Assembly (NCBI GenBank): GCA_947247005.1
Contig: OX365945.1
Coordinates: forward strand, 38,494,551 to 38,558,550
Source of the DNA: Spisula solida
Lineage: Eukaryota > Mollusca > Bivalvia > Venerida > Mactridae
Direction: 5' to 3'
Length of the DNA stretch: 64,000 nucleotides
Under the pieces are notes generated by a model that made no database searches, had not been told where the DNA came from, and was given only the letters and a program-made list of their open reading frames with translations. Both the position numbers and the translations under genes were made by a program. The number at the start of each line of letters is the position of its first letter. Within the stretch, counting starts at the first letter, position 1. Positions 46,936 to 57,860 of the stretch are shown here, one piece after another.

Positions 46936-47933
46936 CATTATTTCATGATTGAAAATGATGAGACAACACGTTACTAACGTTCTACCATTTAATGTTACGT
47001 ATATAATCAAATAATAGAAATCGAATTATCGATCAATAAATGATATGGTTGGAAAAGTGTGGCCGTTCATTTAGAGCCCGGGATGCAAACAACAGGCTAC
47101 AAAGTAAATGAGAAAACACCATCGGCCGAGAGAAGAGCAGGCGTGTTTATTGCTAGAATTCCGGCAAATGTGAATTAATGGTAAGTACGGGATGTTGCTA
47201 CACTATGGCAATAAACTAGGGATTACCATTCCTGTATGGGCAAACCCTATGAACGCAAACAGGTCGGGAGCAACCCCAACACAACAGCGATAGCGAGTAA
47301 TAGCAAATTATACTCGGACCGCTATAGCAGGTACTGTCAAATGACTTACAGCAACATAAGTCAACAATAGCAATAGTGGCAATTGACTTATAGCAAAGTC
47401 AGCAATAGCAATGGTAGCAATTGACTAATAGCAACATAAGTCAGCAATAGCAATGAAGGCAATTGACTTATAGCAAAGTCAGCAATAGCAATGGTAGCAA
47501 TTGACTTATAGCAACATAAGTCAGCAATAGCAATGGAGGCAATTGACTTATAGCAAAATAAGTCAGCAATAGCAATGGTGGAAATTGACTTATAGCAAAA
47601 TAAGTCAGCAATAGCAATGGAGGCAATTGACTTATAGCAACATAAGTCAGCAATAGCAATGGAGGCAATTGGCTTATAGCAACATAAGTCAGCAATAGCA
47701 AGTTCTGGCAATACTTCGAGTGATCCAAGCGAATGTAAATAGTAAGCAACATTCCGGGCAATTGGGATATTTGAAAACTCGGACTTCAATAATACCCTCC
47801 CCGACGGGGAGTCAACATCGCGGGAAGGCACTACGAAATACAAGACACATTTTGTTAAGTTACTTGATGGAGATTATATTCCAAAATCGTATGACACGCC
47901 TGCTAAACGCTCGGCCGAATGAATTTTCGCCAC
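46936..47933 (-). repeat. Ngaro-like split direct repeat B1
   Basis: Copy of B2 placed directly behind the last ORF. It carries an expanded minisatellite and the extra segment with GAGCCCGGGATGCAAACAAC near 47075. Its far end (GAATGAATTTTCGCCAC) lies ~45 bp past the hydrolase stop. Confidence 0.8.
47340..47715. repeat. 42-bp minisatellite within B1
   Basis: About nine units; TCAGCAATAG recurs at 47521, 47563, 47605, 47647 and 47689, exactly 42 bp apart. Two units are 4 bp shorter (AGCAAAGTCAGC). The open frames at 47388-47843 are repeat translations in two frames. Confidence 0.9.
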
Positions 47934-47977
47934 AATAAATTTTATTCTTATACAAATTTATCCCCCAAAATTCTGAT

Positions 47978-48548
47978 TTAATTATTTGAAACCATGTTTT
48001 TTTCTAAGGCATCTCTAAGATAGTCTAAATAAAATTCCAGAACCACTGCATTCAAATGAACGCCGTCTGCTCTATAAAACCCTGTCCTAGCATTAATATC
48101 AGGACTGATATCAAATTTACCGCTTAGTCTTAAAAACTGGTGACCTAATCTATTGACCCGCTTCCTTTTCTTTTCAATTGTTATCCACTTCCCGGTCGCC
48201 CCAGACCAAACGCGCCTTTGTAATATGTCTATCCAAATAAGTAAAGCATTAGGGTAAGCTGATCTTAAGTATTCTACCTCTCTCTTAACCAAGTTGTTGA
48301 TTTTAAGGGCGGATAAAGAAGTAAGATCATTACCGCCTAATTTTATGACAATTGTTGACGGGGGTGATGACAAAAGCACTTGAGCCTCAATATTTCTGCG
48401 GAACGACCCCCAACTCAAGCCTCTTACTCCCCACCAAGCTGTCTTTGTAGCATGGGCTCTAACCCCTGCCCAATAAGAGATGGAATCGCCTAGAATATCA
48501 AAATAATAAAGAACGTTGTAATCAATGTGGTTGATATAAAATTACTGA
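47978..48548 (-). CDS. SGNH/GDSL hydrolase of the Ngaro-like element
   Basis: An open reading of ~190 codons on the minus strand. Block I, FDILGDSISYWAG, with the catalytic serine in GDS lies at about 48510-48470. Block III is IVIKLGGNDL (about 48355-48325). The last block is RADGVHLNAVVLEF (about 48075-48040) with the Asp and His of the triad. All SGNH hallmark residues (S, G, N, H) appear present. Some Ngaro elements are known to carry such a hydrolase; its role is not established (esterase-like activity is assumed). Without the transposon at 48552-49894 it would lie in the same frame as the recombinase, after a TAA. Exact start unclear; no stop interrupts it, so the coding potential is intact. 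Confidence 0.75.
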
Positions 48549-48551
48549 ATA

Positions 48552-49894
48552 CGAGGGCCACTTAAAAAGTATTAATCAGTGGGCGATAAATCAACATCCT
48601 TGTCTCTGACTATATAAAAAGTGTATATTTTCTTAAACAACAATCTCTCAGCTAGACGTTCGTTGTATTTTCATCATTTTATATTAAAGCATTTCCATTT
48701 TATTGATATTTAAACAGGACATGGTTTAAAGCACTGGACAAAAAATACCTCATAAATACGTGATAAAATTGTGTTATATGGGCTCTTACGATTTATGAGC
48801 GTTTTTGTCAAATGTCAAATGTCATTCAGGCTTACAGAAATTAAATTGATATCATTTGCAATATATACCATTGCACTATTAAATGGCAATCCAAAATTTT
48901 GAAAACATTTAATTATTATCAAACAATAGCAATATAAACAAGTCACACCCGAGACTCAAAATACCACACTTACACCCTAATTAATATTAGATATATACTA
49001 GGTAAATAAACACTAATTTATTCTTAATATGTCAAGTTTTCTAGATTATTATATGAAGTTTCATCCGTCGGACGATTTTAATCATTTTTAACTAAATTTA
49101 TTTTTTTACAACAAAAGTTTATTTTGGATCCCAATTTTTAAAAAGTGGGTGGGGTAATGTTATACCCCCCTATATACGATAAAAAAAGAAAATTTACTCC
49201 TGTTGTCCATTCCATGTAATTCTTCTTGTATGAAATTACTATCAAGTGTTTTTATTTTTGTTTTCTGTATTTTTGTATTAGGGATATGACCTCATAAATC
49301 TAAAATACGTATTTTTTGGTCACGTGATCATGTTCTTTGAGCTGTTGTAAAGAACAAATTATGAATAATTCAGGACATATTTATCATGTGAAAGATAGTA
49401 ACATCAATAAATGTGTAAAAAAGCTACATGTTTGACTTTCCCACTTAAGACATACAGTAGGACAATACAGCAACAACGTATAGGGTATAGTCCCAGCAAA
49501 ATGCAGTTTTTGGAGTATTTCGAACATGACAGATTCCTTGTACAAGTAAACCCATTTTGACTGTCCAAACAGTAATGTGGATTCACCACTAGTTAAACAA
49601 GTATACGGTGCATGAATTCTGCAAATTTCAAATCAGTCTGATAACTATTATAGAAATTATGACCATTAATATCAACCCTTAAGTCTACTAAAATACCTTA
49701 TTTTCTCGCAATTCAAGTGTTTCATACTCCTATTGGTTCAATGTCAAATGGATGGATGGATATTTTACCGATTGCAGTATTGTTTTATTGGTTAGCTGAT
49801 GTTGTATCTTTCAGAAGATGTCCACTTTTATACACATTGATTGAATATTAAACGTATTATTGGCCAATGATTAATACTTTTTAAGTGGCCCTCT
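48552..49894. mobile_element. Non-autonomous TA-target DNA transposon, 1.34 kb
   Basis: The ends are inverted repeats with GAGGGCCACTTAAAAAGTAT as the shared core (from 48553; complement ending 49893), continuing as TAATCA. TA dinucleotides flank it (48550-48551 and 49895-49896), consistent with the Tc1/mariner superfamily. No transposase frame is inside. The interior is AT-rich with a GGGTGGGG/CCCCCC block near 49147-49170. It lies immediately after the recombinase's catalytic tyrosine codon. Confidence 0.8.
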
Positions 49895-50890
49895 TATAAG
49901 TTTTATTGGCGTTAGAATTCCAGCGACCTAACTTCATTATTGATTGTGAGTTAACTCCCTTAATAGCAAGATCTGTTGTTCTACCTATTCGGAAGCTATG
50001 TGACTTATAATTCTTGGTCGGAAGATTTGTATGTTTTAAACTTTTGGCGAGAACCGAGCTAATCTGGGTCCTGGTTACGGGAGAACCGTTTTGATGGCAA
50101 AAGACTGGTCCATTTACCCTCGGTCTCCTAGCTATGAACTCAAGGGTTGTCTGAACCGGACATAATTGCGTATTTTCTCTTGGAAGTTTGATTATTATCG
50201 GGAGACCCATCTGACGTGTCTTAGACTTATTTAATTGAATTATCAACGTACTCTGTCCCTCGGTAAAACTCACATCCAAAGAATTGACTTGGTTCCCTGA
50301 CTCTATCAGCGATGGGACAACGAGCTCGCTTACTCGGAATAGACCAAGATATGAAAGGCAAAAAAGTGCTGAGAACAACTTTGTCTCGTATATATTGTAG
50401 CATACTGAGTCTAAGACGTCACATATTGACTTTAACACGGGCCTTGTTATAGTGGCCCTGGTATATTTTGTAATTCTGTTTCGATGGCAACCTTCAATTA
50501 TTTTCTTTATGCAGAACACACTATTTATATCATAGTAACCGTGGATCTTGTGTTGATAGTTTATGCCTGATATGTCAGTAGTGATCGAATTAGGCGACAT
50601 TCCTTTTTCGAAGCAGTAAGATATGAATAAGATCAAGTGCTTTTGTGGAGCCGGCCATTTGTTTGGTAATGAGTACTGCGCTCTAAATTAACCGAAAACG
50701 TTACAAGCTGTTAAGTAAGTAGCTTTTGAACTGGCAGATATTCCACATAATATTTGATGTTTATCTCTAGTTTGAAGATGTTCCATAGATAGACTGGAAC
50801 ATGGTAAGGAGTAGTGTCGGCCTCTGGTGCGAGTTCCCTGAATTTCGTTATCTGAAATCGTGATAAAGAGTCGCAAATGGAATTCAGACG
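49881..50890 (-). pseudogene. Tyrosine recombinase of the Ngaro-like element
   Basis: The open frame 50636-49881 (251 codons) is a tyrosine recombinase catalytic domain that would integrate the circular DNA intermediate. Catalytic positions: R101 in LGLFRVSEL, H213 and R216 in SHSFRIGRTT, W239 in LGRWNSN and Y247 in NKTYKR, so the R-H-x-x-R-W/H-Y set is complete. The N-terminal part continues upstream in broken frames (50876-50688, with a conceptual SRFQITKFRELAPEAD start). After Y247 the last codons (KRAT) and stop come from the inserted transposon; the original reading would have continued only a few codons to a TAA. Frame breaks upstream make the full protein non-functional. Confidence 0.85.
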
Positions 50891-50903
50891 ACCCTCGACA
50901 TGT

Positions 50904-51897
50904 TTAGCTTTGATTACTATATTCAGTTTTTAAACTTCTCAACGTTAATTCCCTTACTAAGCTCATTACCCTTGACGATTTTGAGGTAAGCTTGTTAATA
51001 ATGTGAACTAGTGCTAAGTTATCACAGTTAAGCATAATATTTTTGTTCTGAAGGAACGGACCCCATATGAAAAGAGCAACTACTACGGGAAACAACTCCA
51101 ATACGGTAATGTAAGAGGTTATCCCGCTTTCCCTCCACCAATTCGACCATTTAGCCGCGCACCAGTGACCTTTAAAATGAGCCCCAAACCGCGCTGTCGG
51201 TATAAAGCTTAACCTCATCATTTGTCACATAGAACCTATCGTGAAATACAGATATACTATTGTGTTTTTCGAAAAACATTAACCACATGTGTAGATCTAA
51301 TCTAATTTCTTGGTTTAATCGAATACGATGATGAGCTTTCGACATACCACACGTTGCGTTTATTAAACGCCGAATAAACGGTCGGCCCGAGACTATGGCT
51401 CTACAACAGAAATTCAATGAACCTATTAAGGACTGTACTTGCCTTAAAGTTGATTTAGGTTTGCTTAAAATTTCCTTAATTTTGGAGATAATCTCCTCTA
51501 TTTTGGCTTTTGGTAAACGAACCACCATCCCATGACAATCAAGTTCGAGCCCTAAAAAGACTAGTTTTAGTGTCGGACCTTCTGTCTTTTCATCTGCCAG
51601 CGGTACATTAAGTTCTAACATAGTGTCCCTGGATATTTGTAAAGCTACCGAACATTGTTCTGATGATTGGTCGCCGCCTAAAAAGTCGTCTAAATAGTGC
51701 AAAAGCTTGCCCGACGACATTTTGGATATTACACAATGAAAACGTGAAAATCGCTCGAATGTAATGCAACTTATTGAAGCACCAAACGGAAGGGCCTTAT
51801 AAAAGTAGAATATTTCTTCGAATTTGAAAATCTGCTGGCTTTATCGGGATAAGTCTAAATGCACTTTTAATATCAACCTTGAAAAGCTGACAAGGTG
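50904..51897 (-). pseudogene. Ngaro-like RT (C-terminal part) and RNase H
   Basis: From about 51895 down, a conceptual frame reads CQLFKVDIKSAFRLIPI (motif A). After a shift comes YKALPFGASISCITFERFS, then KLLHYLDDFLGG (catalytic YLDD, 51700-51665) and VFLGLELD in the frame 51720-51172. The RNase H domain starts with LYTDSAVWG, shifts frame near 51200, and continues in 51221-50904 with KGHWCAAKWSNWW, ELFPVVVAL and LNCDNLALV, giving the D-E-D set. The RT type fits DIRS/Ngaro elements. At least two frameshifts make it inactive. Confidence 0.85.
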
Positions 51898-52338
51898 ATG
51901 AATTTCATTATTTATTCATTTGTTCTCATTTTTCTGCTGCTAGAAAACATTTGCCTCTATTGATTAAAATACATAACAAGAATATCCATACTTTTTATAA
52001 TATTATGAATGATACAGAATCACTAAGGTTAAATAATCTGACAAAATTTATAACATATACATGTATTAACAATTATTTCAAGCCACCTGGCTAAAACCTC
52101 TATACATTGTTATATTCACTGAACCATCTGCATATACAATGCAACTCAACTCTTATACTGTAACATTGATTCCATCTTATTGTTACCTTTTCTAACCACA
52201 TTGATTCCACTCTATTGTTACCTATTTTTTAACCACACAGCCTTGTCATATGTTTATATGTACTTTGTATTCATTGTTTTACCTCATATCACGTGTACTA
52301 TGTGGTGAGAGTATCAAATAAACTGTAAAACTGTAAAG
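51898..52338 (+). mobile_element. LINE or SINE 3' fragment inserted in the RT
   Basis: About 440 bp separate RT motif A from the upstream LGKG block of the same reading. The plus strand ends AATAAACTGTAAAACTGTAA (52317-52336), an AATAAA signal with a short tandem tail typical of LINE 3' ends. It is non-coding. I saw no convincing target duplication, so the left boundary is approximate. Confidence 0.6.
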
Positions 52339-52813
52339 CCTTTACCCAAGTATTGTATTAGCTGTACCGCTGAATCAAAGCTGGTATATTGAACCGAGCA
52401 TATTTTAGAGTCTATGAAATCATTGATAGATTCCCCGGGGGATGAGACAGATGGTGAATCATTCTGTATTCCCCTGAGGCCTTTTTGGGGACCAACCTTA
52501 TAGGTGATACTATTAAGTTGCTGAACGGACGACCCGTAAAAGGACCGGCGACTCGACCTTTTGAAATTTCTTCATTTGTTGTAAAACTATTTCAGGATTA
52601 CCCGAGGCAGATCTAAGATTTTTAGAATCGCGGGCTATTCTAGGTCCCGAGTACTAAAGTGAAAAGCCATTTGTAAATCCCTCCATTAAATAAGCTGCCT
52701 CTGCAATGTCATAATTACGTAAATAAAGTTGTAGTTGAAATAAATTTACGGGCGATTTAGCCAATGAATAACGAGTGTTAGTATCAGGTATATGAGTATC
52801 TATAGCAGCTATG
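52339..52813 (-). pseudogene. Ngaro-like RT N-terminal region
   Basis: A conceptual minus reading gives QLIQYLGKG near 52375-52340, the block before RT motif A, and further upstream stretches broken by stops. It links the Gag frame to the RT. Confidence 0.55.
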
Positions 52814-53797
52814 TTAGTTTGTTGGACGGCCCCTGCCTAGTGCACTGAATGACCTATAGTTATTGTGGCCTCGAAAAGTACGATCATAGGGGACAGTAGG
52901 GGTTTGGCCCGCTGATGACCCCGTCTTGTTGCCACAAATTACTGAAGCATGAGATCCGCCACATTCAGAGCATGCATGTGAGAATTTACAGTTTCTCCAT
53001 TTACAGAAACCCCTATTCAAGTCTAGACATGTAAACACGTTTGGTTTATTCTGATTCTTATTGTACATACTAGTAGTACCTTTAACTTGTACACATCTCC
53101 ACCGAAGGTCGTTGTTGATATGCGACCAAGACGAGGGACATAGAGCTTGGCGTAGTCTAAACTGTTCATCATATGTTCGCCAAGCATATCCGCCCTGGCG
53201 AGAAGCACATTCTCTACTTAGGTACATGTAGTGTAAAAGCCCATATACCTTACCAGAGTGGTTAGACAAATAAATAGTGACAAATATTATAAAAGCATCT
53301 GTCCATCTCTCTATTGTCGTAATCCTTTCCTTGCATTCTTTCTTGACAGATTCAATATGGCCATTGAAATTTACTCTTAGAAGTGAGCCGTTAGCATATT
53401 CTGATAATTCCACGGCCCCTTTCAGTAGCAATGCTAAATTGACATATTCCCCTATACATATCTGCTGTTTAATAAAGGATGGAATATGGGAAGCCAAGTC
53501 GTCATTAGCTAGACGCATAGGATAATTCATTAACATGGTCCAGCTTTCTAATGGTTGGGTTCCAATCCCCTGAGCCATATCAGCTCATACGCAAACATTA
53601 TTAGCAAAGCAATTAGCATTATGGTCGTTAGCAACATAATCAGGCAAAATACGTGAAAAATCTATCAAATTGTGCTTACCAGCATCTGGCTGGACTAGTA
53701 GATTTCCATTGTCGTCATCAAGTACGTCGGTGTTGCGTTTCTGGCCCCTGTCAGCGACCTGAGGGTGTGGAGGAATTTCCCCCTCCTCAGCGTCCAA
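52814..53797 (-). pseudogene. Ngaro-like Gag-type protein with CCCH and CCHC fingers
   Basis: The frame 53578-52814 (254 codons) contains a CCCH finger (C184, C192, C197, H201) followed at once by a knuckle (C203, C206, H210, C215) and an Arg/Gly-rich end (GRGRPTN). Upstream in the same frame, 53797-53588 encodes an acidic segment (DAEEGEIPP); one TGA at 53587-53585 separates the two. Such proteins package element RNA. The order directly upstream of RT on the same strand supports the Gag role. Confidence 0.7.
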
Positions 53798-54023
53798 AGG
53801 CTGGTTCTACTGCCGCACGCCGCCCGCGTCGCCGGACTTCTCTCGCCTGTCTGGGACGTATGACCCTAGCTGGTTCTGGCTCCGCTCGCCTCTCGACTTC
53901 AGCAACGTTGCCTCTCGCCTGTCTTGGACGTACGACCCTAGCTGGTTCTGGCTCGGCAGCAACGTTGGCTCTCGCTCGTCTCCCTCTCACCCTCACTCGG
54001 TTGTTTACACATCTACGTGGCAT
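53787..54023 (-). pseudogene. Basic N-terminal segment of the Gag-like protein
   Basis: The frame begins MPRRCVNNRVRVRGRRARAN 14 bp inside A1. It is GC-rich, unlike the rest of the window, and very Arg-rich. It contains a 72-bp (24-residue) internal duplication: EPEPARV-x-RPRQAR occurs twice (DNA period 53841 to 53913). It ends at TGA after FGR, overlapping the next Gag frame by ~10 bp; a one-base shift probably separates parts of one protein. Confidence 0.55.
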
Positions 54024-54036
54024 AGCTTGAAATACT

Positions 54037-54233
54037 GGTTCGACAACAAATGGTTTGGCTCATCGAACAAAAATGTGGAGAAGAATAGACGCGCGAGATT
54101 TTCGGTTTCTATAAGGCTGTAGCGTTGTTATTAGTTGGTTACCGGCGTCTTAATCATTAAATCATTTTAACGTAGAAAAGCCGGGAACGATATTAAACCT
54201 ATACCATATACTAATAAAACTTTATTTTCTTCT
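54037..54233 (-). repeat. Ngaro-like split direct repeat A1 (5' end)
   Basis: Matches A2 at 46715-46907. Beyond 54233 the similarity stops (TTCTTCTTAGGGG versus TTCTTCTAAATAA), marking the 5' terminus of the element. Confidence 0.85.
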
Positions 54234-54239
54234 TAGGGG

Positions 54240-54880
54240 ATTAAAATATCGATACTCGGTAGCCATGGTAGTTCAACGAGATAAAAATCGTATGGACTAA
54301 AGGGAAACAATCCAATTAGTTATCGGGGACAATTACGCAATGGACAGCTTTTGAAAACAGTGTCTGATTTCTGGACATGTGCCACTTTGTACATATTCAA
54401 GGAGAGGTCCCCCCATTGTATATGTTAACCGCAATAAATACGGCTACACTAAACTACATGTATATCTTGATTCCATGGCATACATTCAATAATACGTCGA
54501 CTACCTTGTTTTTAATTTCAGACGAGTGGTTTTGTTTCTGGCATCTTGACTTTTTGTTTGTATACTCAGTACATCTACATGTAGAAACGCAAAGTTTTTA
54601 AACTCTCTTTTTACTTTCAGTGTACATGTCTATTTGAATATTGTGTAGTAGCGTTGTATAATCGTGTATAAACTTGACCATTGTCCAACTTTTATCGATC
54701 GTGTTACGTAAATCATGTGCTTCAATAGAATTACAAAAAGCACGATTTCTACGAGCGACGTTAATGCATGATACAGTTTGGTATAAATTGCATCGATCCT
54801 TTCGCAACATTTGCGAAAGAAATGAAAATCCCTAAAGAAAAGTCATAGGTTTCGGAATAAAGAGTGAACATGAGCGAAAT
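54240..54880. other. No gene recognised
   Basis: A minus open frame at 54598-54810 ends in SKKRV but has no recognisable domain. No repeat seen. Confidence 0.35.
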
Positions 54881-55105
54881 CAGGCCTCGATTTCCCGAAG
54901 CAGTAGAAATCGCAACTCAAATTGAGATTTTGATATTTAAATCATGTTTTTTTTAGATTTTTTCTGTAATAAACTCAGAATAATATTTCTATTTTGTTAT
55001 ACCAATTTAGAGTACAATTTTGCATGAAACTACCTCAAACGATAGGTGACAAAATTTGAGTTTAGATTGAGCTCAGATTGAGATGTTTCGGGAGATCGGG
55101 GCCTG
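54881..55105. mobile_element. 225-bp TIR element starting CAGGCC
   Basis: Left end CAGGCCTCGATTTCCCGAAG (54881-54900); right end is its imperfect complement (TTTCGGGAGATCGGGGCCTG, 55086-55105); a further CTCAAATTGAG / CTCAGATTGAG pair lies inside. CAGG-type ends suggest hAT but no 8-bp target duplication is apparent. Non-coding. Confidence 0.65.
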
Positions 55106-56441
55106 GTTATTTGAGAGGCTCAAGGCGTAGACGTCAAACGGGAGCTTGCACGAAGGTTAAAATAGTTTGCACCGACAGTTTCGCGTCTGTATACACACTA
55201 CCTGGCATAGCATATTGTGGTTTACGAAATGCACCGTTGCCCAAATAACAAAAAGTACACAATATTGTCACTTAGGTAGGAGCGTCGATGATTTGCCTTT
55301 GAAAGGAGACGGCGCTCGTCTATATTTCATCTAGATCGGTCAATTATTAAGAAAGTTACAAGCAAATATGTGACCTGAATCGAGGCGGTTTGTTGACAAA
55401 ATTGGCTCCGAACATTAGCATCTGGTCACGTGGGTTCCCAACACGTATAGATTGTAAAGTGATATAATGTAATGTTATTCCCTACAAGGCACTTAATTCA
55501 GTAGATTGTTGACAGCAAACATATTTATTAGACAATTGTAACACATGTTTGGCAAGTTATCCACTTTGCATGTCTTTATATTCCCAGAGCACATTTTTAA
55601 TAGCATGTTTGTCTCATACTGTGGTAACATTGACGTCTATAGCTACAGTAGCATAGTGTGAATGAAACTCTAAAACCGATTGTGCGAGGGGTGTACGAAA
55701 AGAAATGCAACTTAATGTATATCTTTGTACTAATATTTTCTTGATTTTTGCTCGTCAAACTGGGCATGTGTAACCATTAGGCTATTCTCTTCAAGTTCGT
55801 AAAATTTGGGTTACTTTTGTTCATCTAATTTGTTATAATGTTTTATATTTACTCAGCCAAAGAAATGTTAGAAAAAATATGACGAAACTGACTGAAATTC
55901 ATTCACTTAATTCATGGACATCGTTAGGTGTCTTTTCGCAAAAAAGTTACATGTTTATGACATGCTTCAAAGCAAACTTGACCGTACAGACTCGAATTTA
56001 TCCCAAGTTCACTTCATTTCAAGGAAAAAAAACCAAATTTCTACCTACTTGATACCATATGCTTATCAAGTGGTGGCCAAATCGACCTCTCATTTCAAGT
56101 GCCAAAAATATTTTACTATACCCCCACTCCTTTCAAAACATGTTTTACGTTGTGTGATCATGATGCTGCGTTTATGCTGCGTTTAAAGTCAGCCACAATG
56201 CTCACGATGTCCGCGATTTGACAATATCGTGGAGCTACACGAATAATTGCATGAAATTTTGTTTTACTACGCTGTCCTACGCTATCTCATGATTTGTTAC
56301 TACCTAGCATTTTCTTACGATAACGACACGATTCTTGTCAAGATCTGCTACGAATTCCATCACGTTTTCTTGCGTTTTCATAGGTGCTCTTACGTAAACC
56401 TCGATATGCTATATATATTATTAAACAGGGACGGCGGGCAC
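55106..56441. other. No recognisable feature
   Basis: AT-rich unique-looking sequence with no gene or repeat I can support. Confidence 0.4.
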
Positions 56442-56533
56442 TAAGTCGATATTCGGCATACTAGGTTAGGTATTGGCTCGAGGGCTTCAGCCCAAGTGCC
56501 AACATACCAGTCTAGTATGCCAATATCGACTTA
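56442..56533. repeat. Palindrome with GGGCTTCAGCCC centre
   Basis: Arms TAAGTCGATATTCGGCATAC and GTATGCCAATATCGACTTA, inner arms AGGTATTGGC/GCCAACAT; centre GGGCTTCAGCCC (56482-56493). Same design as the other palindromes, but no TAGAGGATA start. Confidence 0.65.
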
Positions 56534-56778
56534 ATACACAATGGCTCTGTTTTATAACATTTTTATCGCATATGTTCAACTCCACGAATTTTTTCTAAAC
56601 ACGATATAACAAAACAATCTCAGATCTAACTTTTCCAGAGCTTTTTTAAACTGCGAAACAGTCAGAATCTTCAATTTGTATTCCAGCGCGCAAATGACGT
56701 CACATGTTTGTGTACGTTAAGTACGCGCGTCGCTTCCGAAATGACCGGATATAGCCTCGATACGGAGTTTTGGCACTC

Positions 56779-57021
56779 CAGGGTACTGTTTTATCAAATC
56801 ACTTACGGAAATCGTGAACTTACGATCAAATTTAAATTCTTTATACTATTTTACAATTATTAGGTTTGGTAAATGGAGCTGTATTACAAGTAATAATTCA
56901 AATAATAAACTCCTAAAAACCATATCTGTCCACAATGTGCAGTCGGTAAAGAATTATTAAGAATTAAAATTTGGACGTAAGTTTACGATTTCCGTAAGTG
57001 CTTTGATAAAACAGTATCCTG
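56779..57021. mobile_element. 243-bp TIR element (CAGGRTACTG ends)
   Basis: Inverted repeats of ~45 bp: left CAGGGTACTGTTTTATCAAA..., right end ...TTTGATAAAACAGTATCCTG, continuing inward with CACTTACGGAAATCGT on both sides. No open frame. No clear target duplication, so the superfamily is open (CAGG ends suggest hAT). Confidence 0.75.
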
Positions 57022-57076
57022 ACACACATATCAGTGACAATACAGCGCAATTTTGTTACTTTATTTAGTAACACAT

Positions 57077-57111
57077 GAGATAACACGTTTTATCGCGTAA
57101 CGTGTTATCTC
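57077..57111. repeat. Short palindrome
   Basis: GAGATAACACGTT / AACGTGTTATCTC around a 9-nt loop. It may be the inner part of a longer palindromic element. Confidence 0.5.
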
Positions 57112-57374
57112 GTCTTATAACGTTATGATAAGATCTGAACGCTATTTAATTAAGGCTGAGCTCTCCTACGATTAATGTCGACGATTAAGATGGTCATGTT
57201 ATGAGCACGATTGAATGTATAAATAGGATAGGACATGGACAACACTCTCATTCCTCCAAATATTCCAAAAAGGAACAAGCTATGCATTCAAGAGATAAAG
57301 ATATCGAATTCGCAATGCGTATGTGTTCTTATATACCGGTAGATAATCTTCAAAAGTGGTGAGGTCTAGAAGAA

Positions 57375-57860
57375 GAAGAAGAATTAGATGAATTATGACC
57401 TACTGTGTAGACCATGGTTTGATGTAAATAGAAATAACCTACTGGTTCAATATTCCCAACAAATATTTCAGGCTTTATAATGTTAGCTTTTTCGTCAACT
57501 TATAGGATACCTCCTGATATATTTGATGAGATCCTAAAAAGAATAGCGCCTAATAAAGTGAGGAAATACCCTATCACATGAATTGAAGCTGACACTCATC
57601 CTCAGACCACTGAGTTTGTAAGGCAGTTGTTAAAACGTATAAAGATGAGTTTTTCTCTTGTCTTGTCACCTTTGAAGAATGAAAAGCCATAGCAGATAAG
57701 TTCAATAAGCGACGAAATGTGTCACATCCTATAGGGTTTTTGGATGGTCAACATAATAAGTACACGATGTAGCTCGTATCATAACTATAAGAGATTTCAA
57801 TGTCCCACTTCGGTATAAGTAGATGCTTGAACTTTGTGTCATATGTCAGATAAACAAAAT
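57375..57860 (+). pseudogene. PIF/Harbinger-like transposase fragment, forward
   Basis: A conceptual plus frame reads FRLPPDIFDEILKRIAP (about 57490-57555), the start of Harbinger-type transposases. After breaks comes a KAIADKF region and IGFLDGQHNKYTM (about 57735-57770), matching the first-Asp block (iGaiDGkHi) of the DDE nuclease. Stops are frequent. Its first ~250 bp is the inverse of 58655-58945. Confidence 0.6.

Larger units (their letters stand above)
45593..54233 (-). mobile_element. Ngaro-like (DIRS-type) retrotransposon, near full length
   Basis: Reading the minus strand, the order is A1 (54233-54037), a Gag-like region, RT and RNase H, tyrosine recombinase, SGNH hydrolase, B1 (47933-46936), A2 (46907-46715), a ~400-bp spacer and B2 (46309-45593). 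This A1-ORFs-B1-A2-B2 split direct repeat plan, with a tyrosine recombinase instead of an integrase, is characteristic of the Ngaro/PAT side of DIRS retrotransposons. Such elements replicate through RNA and integrate a circular DNA without target duplication. Two later insertions (48552-49894 and about 51898-52338) and several frame breaks show it is dead. A and B copies match well, so it is not extremely old. Confidence 0.85.

Noticed and set aside
47388..47843. Long open frames rich in leucine and tyrosine (also 45885-46218 and 47468-47761)
   Set aside because: They translate the 42-bp minisatellite; because 42 is divisible by three, several frames stay open at once. No domain.
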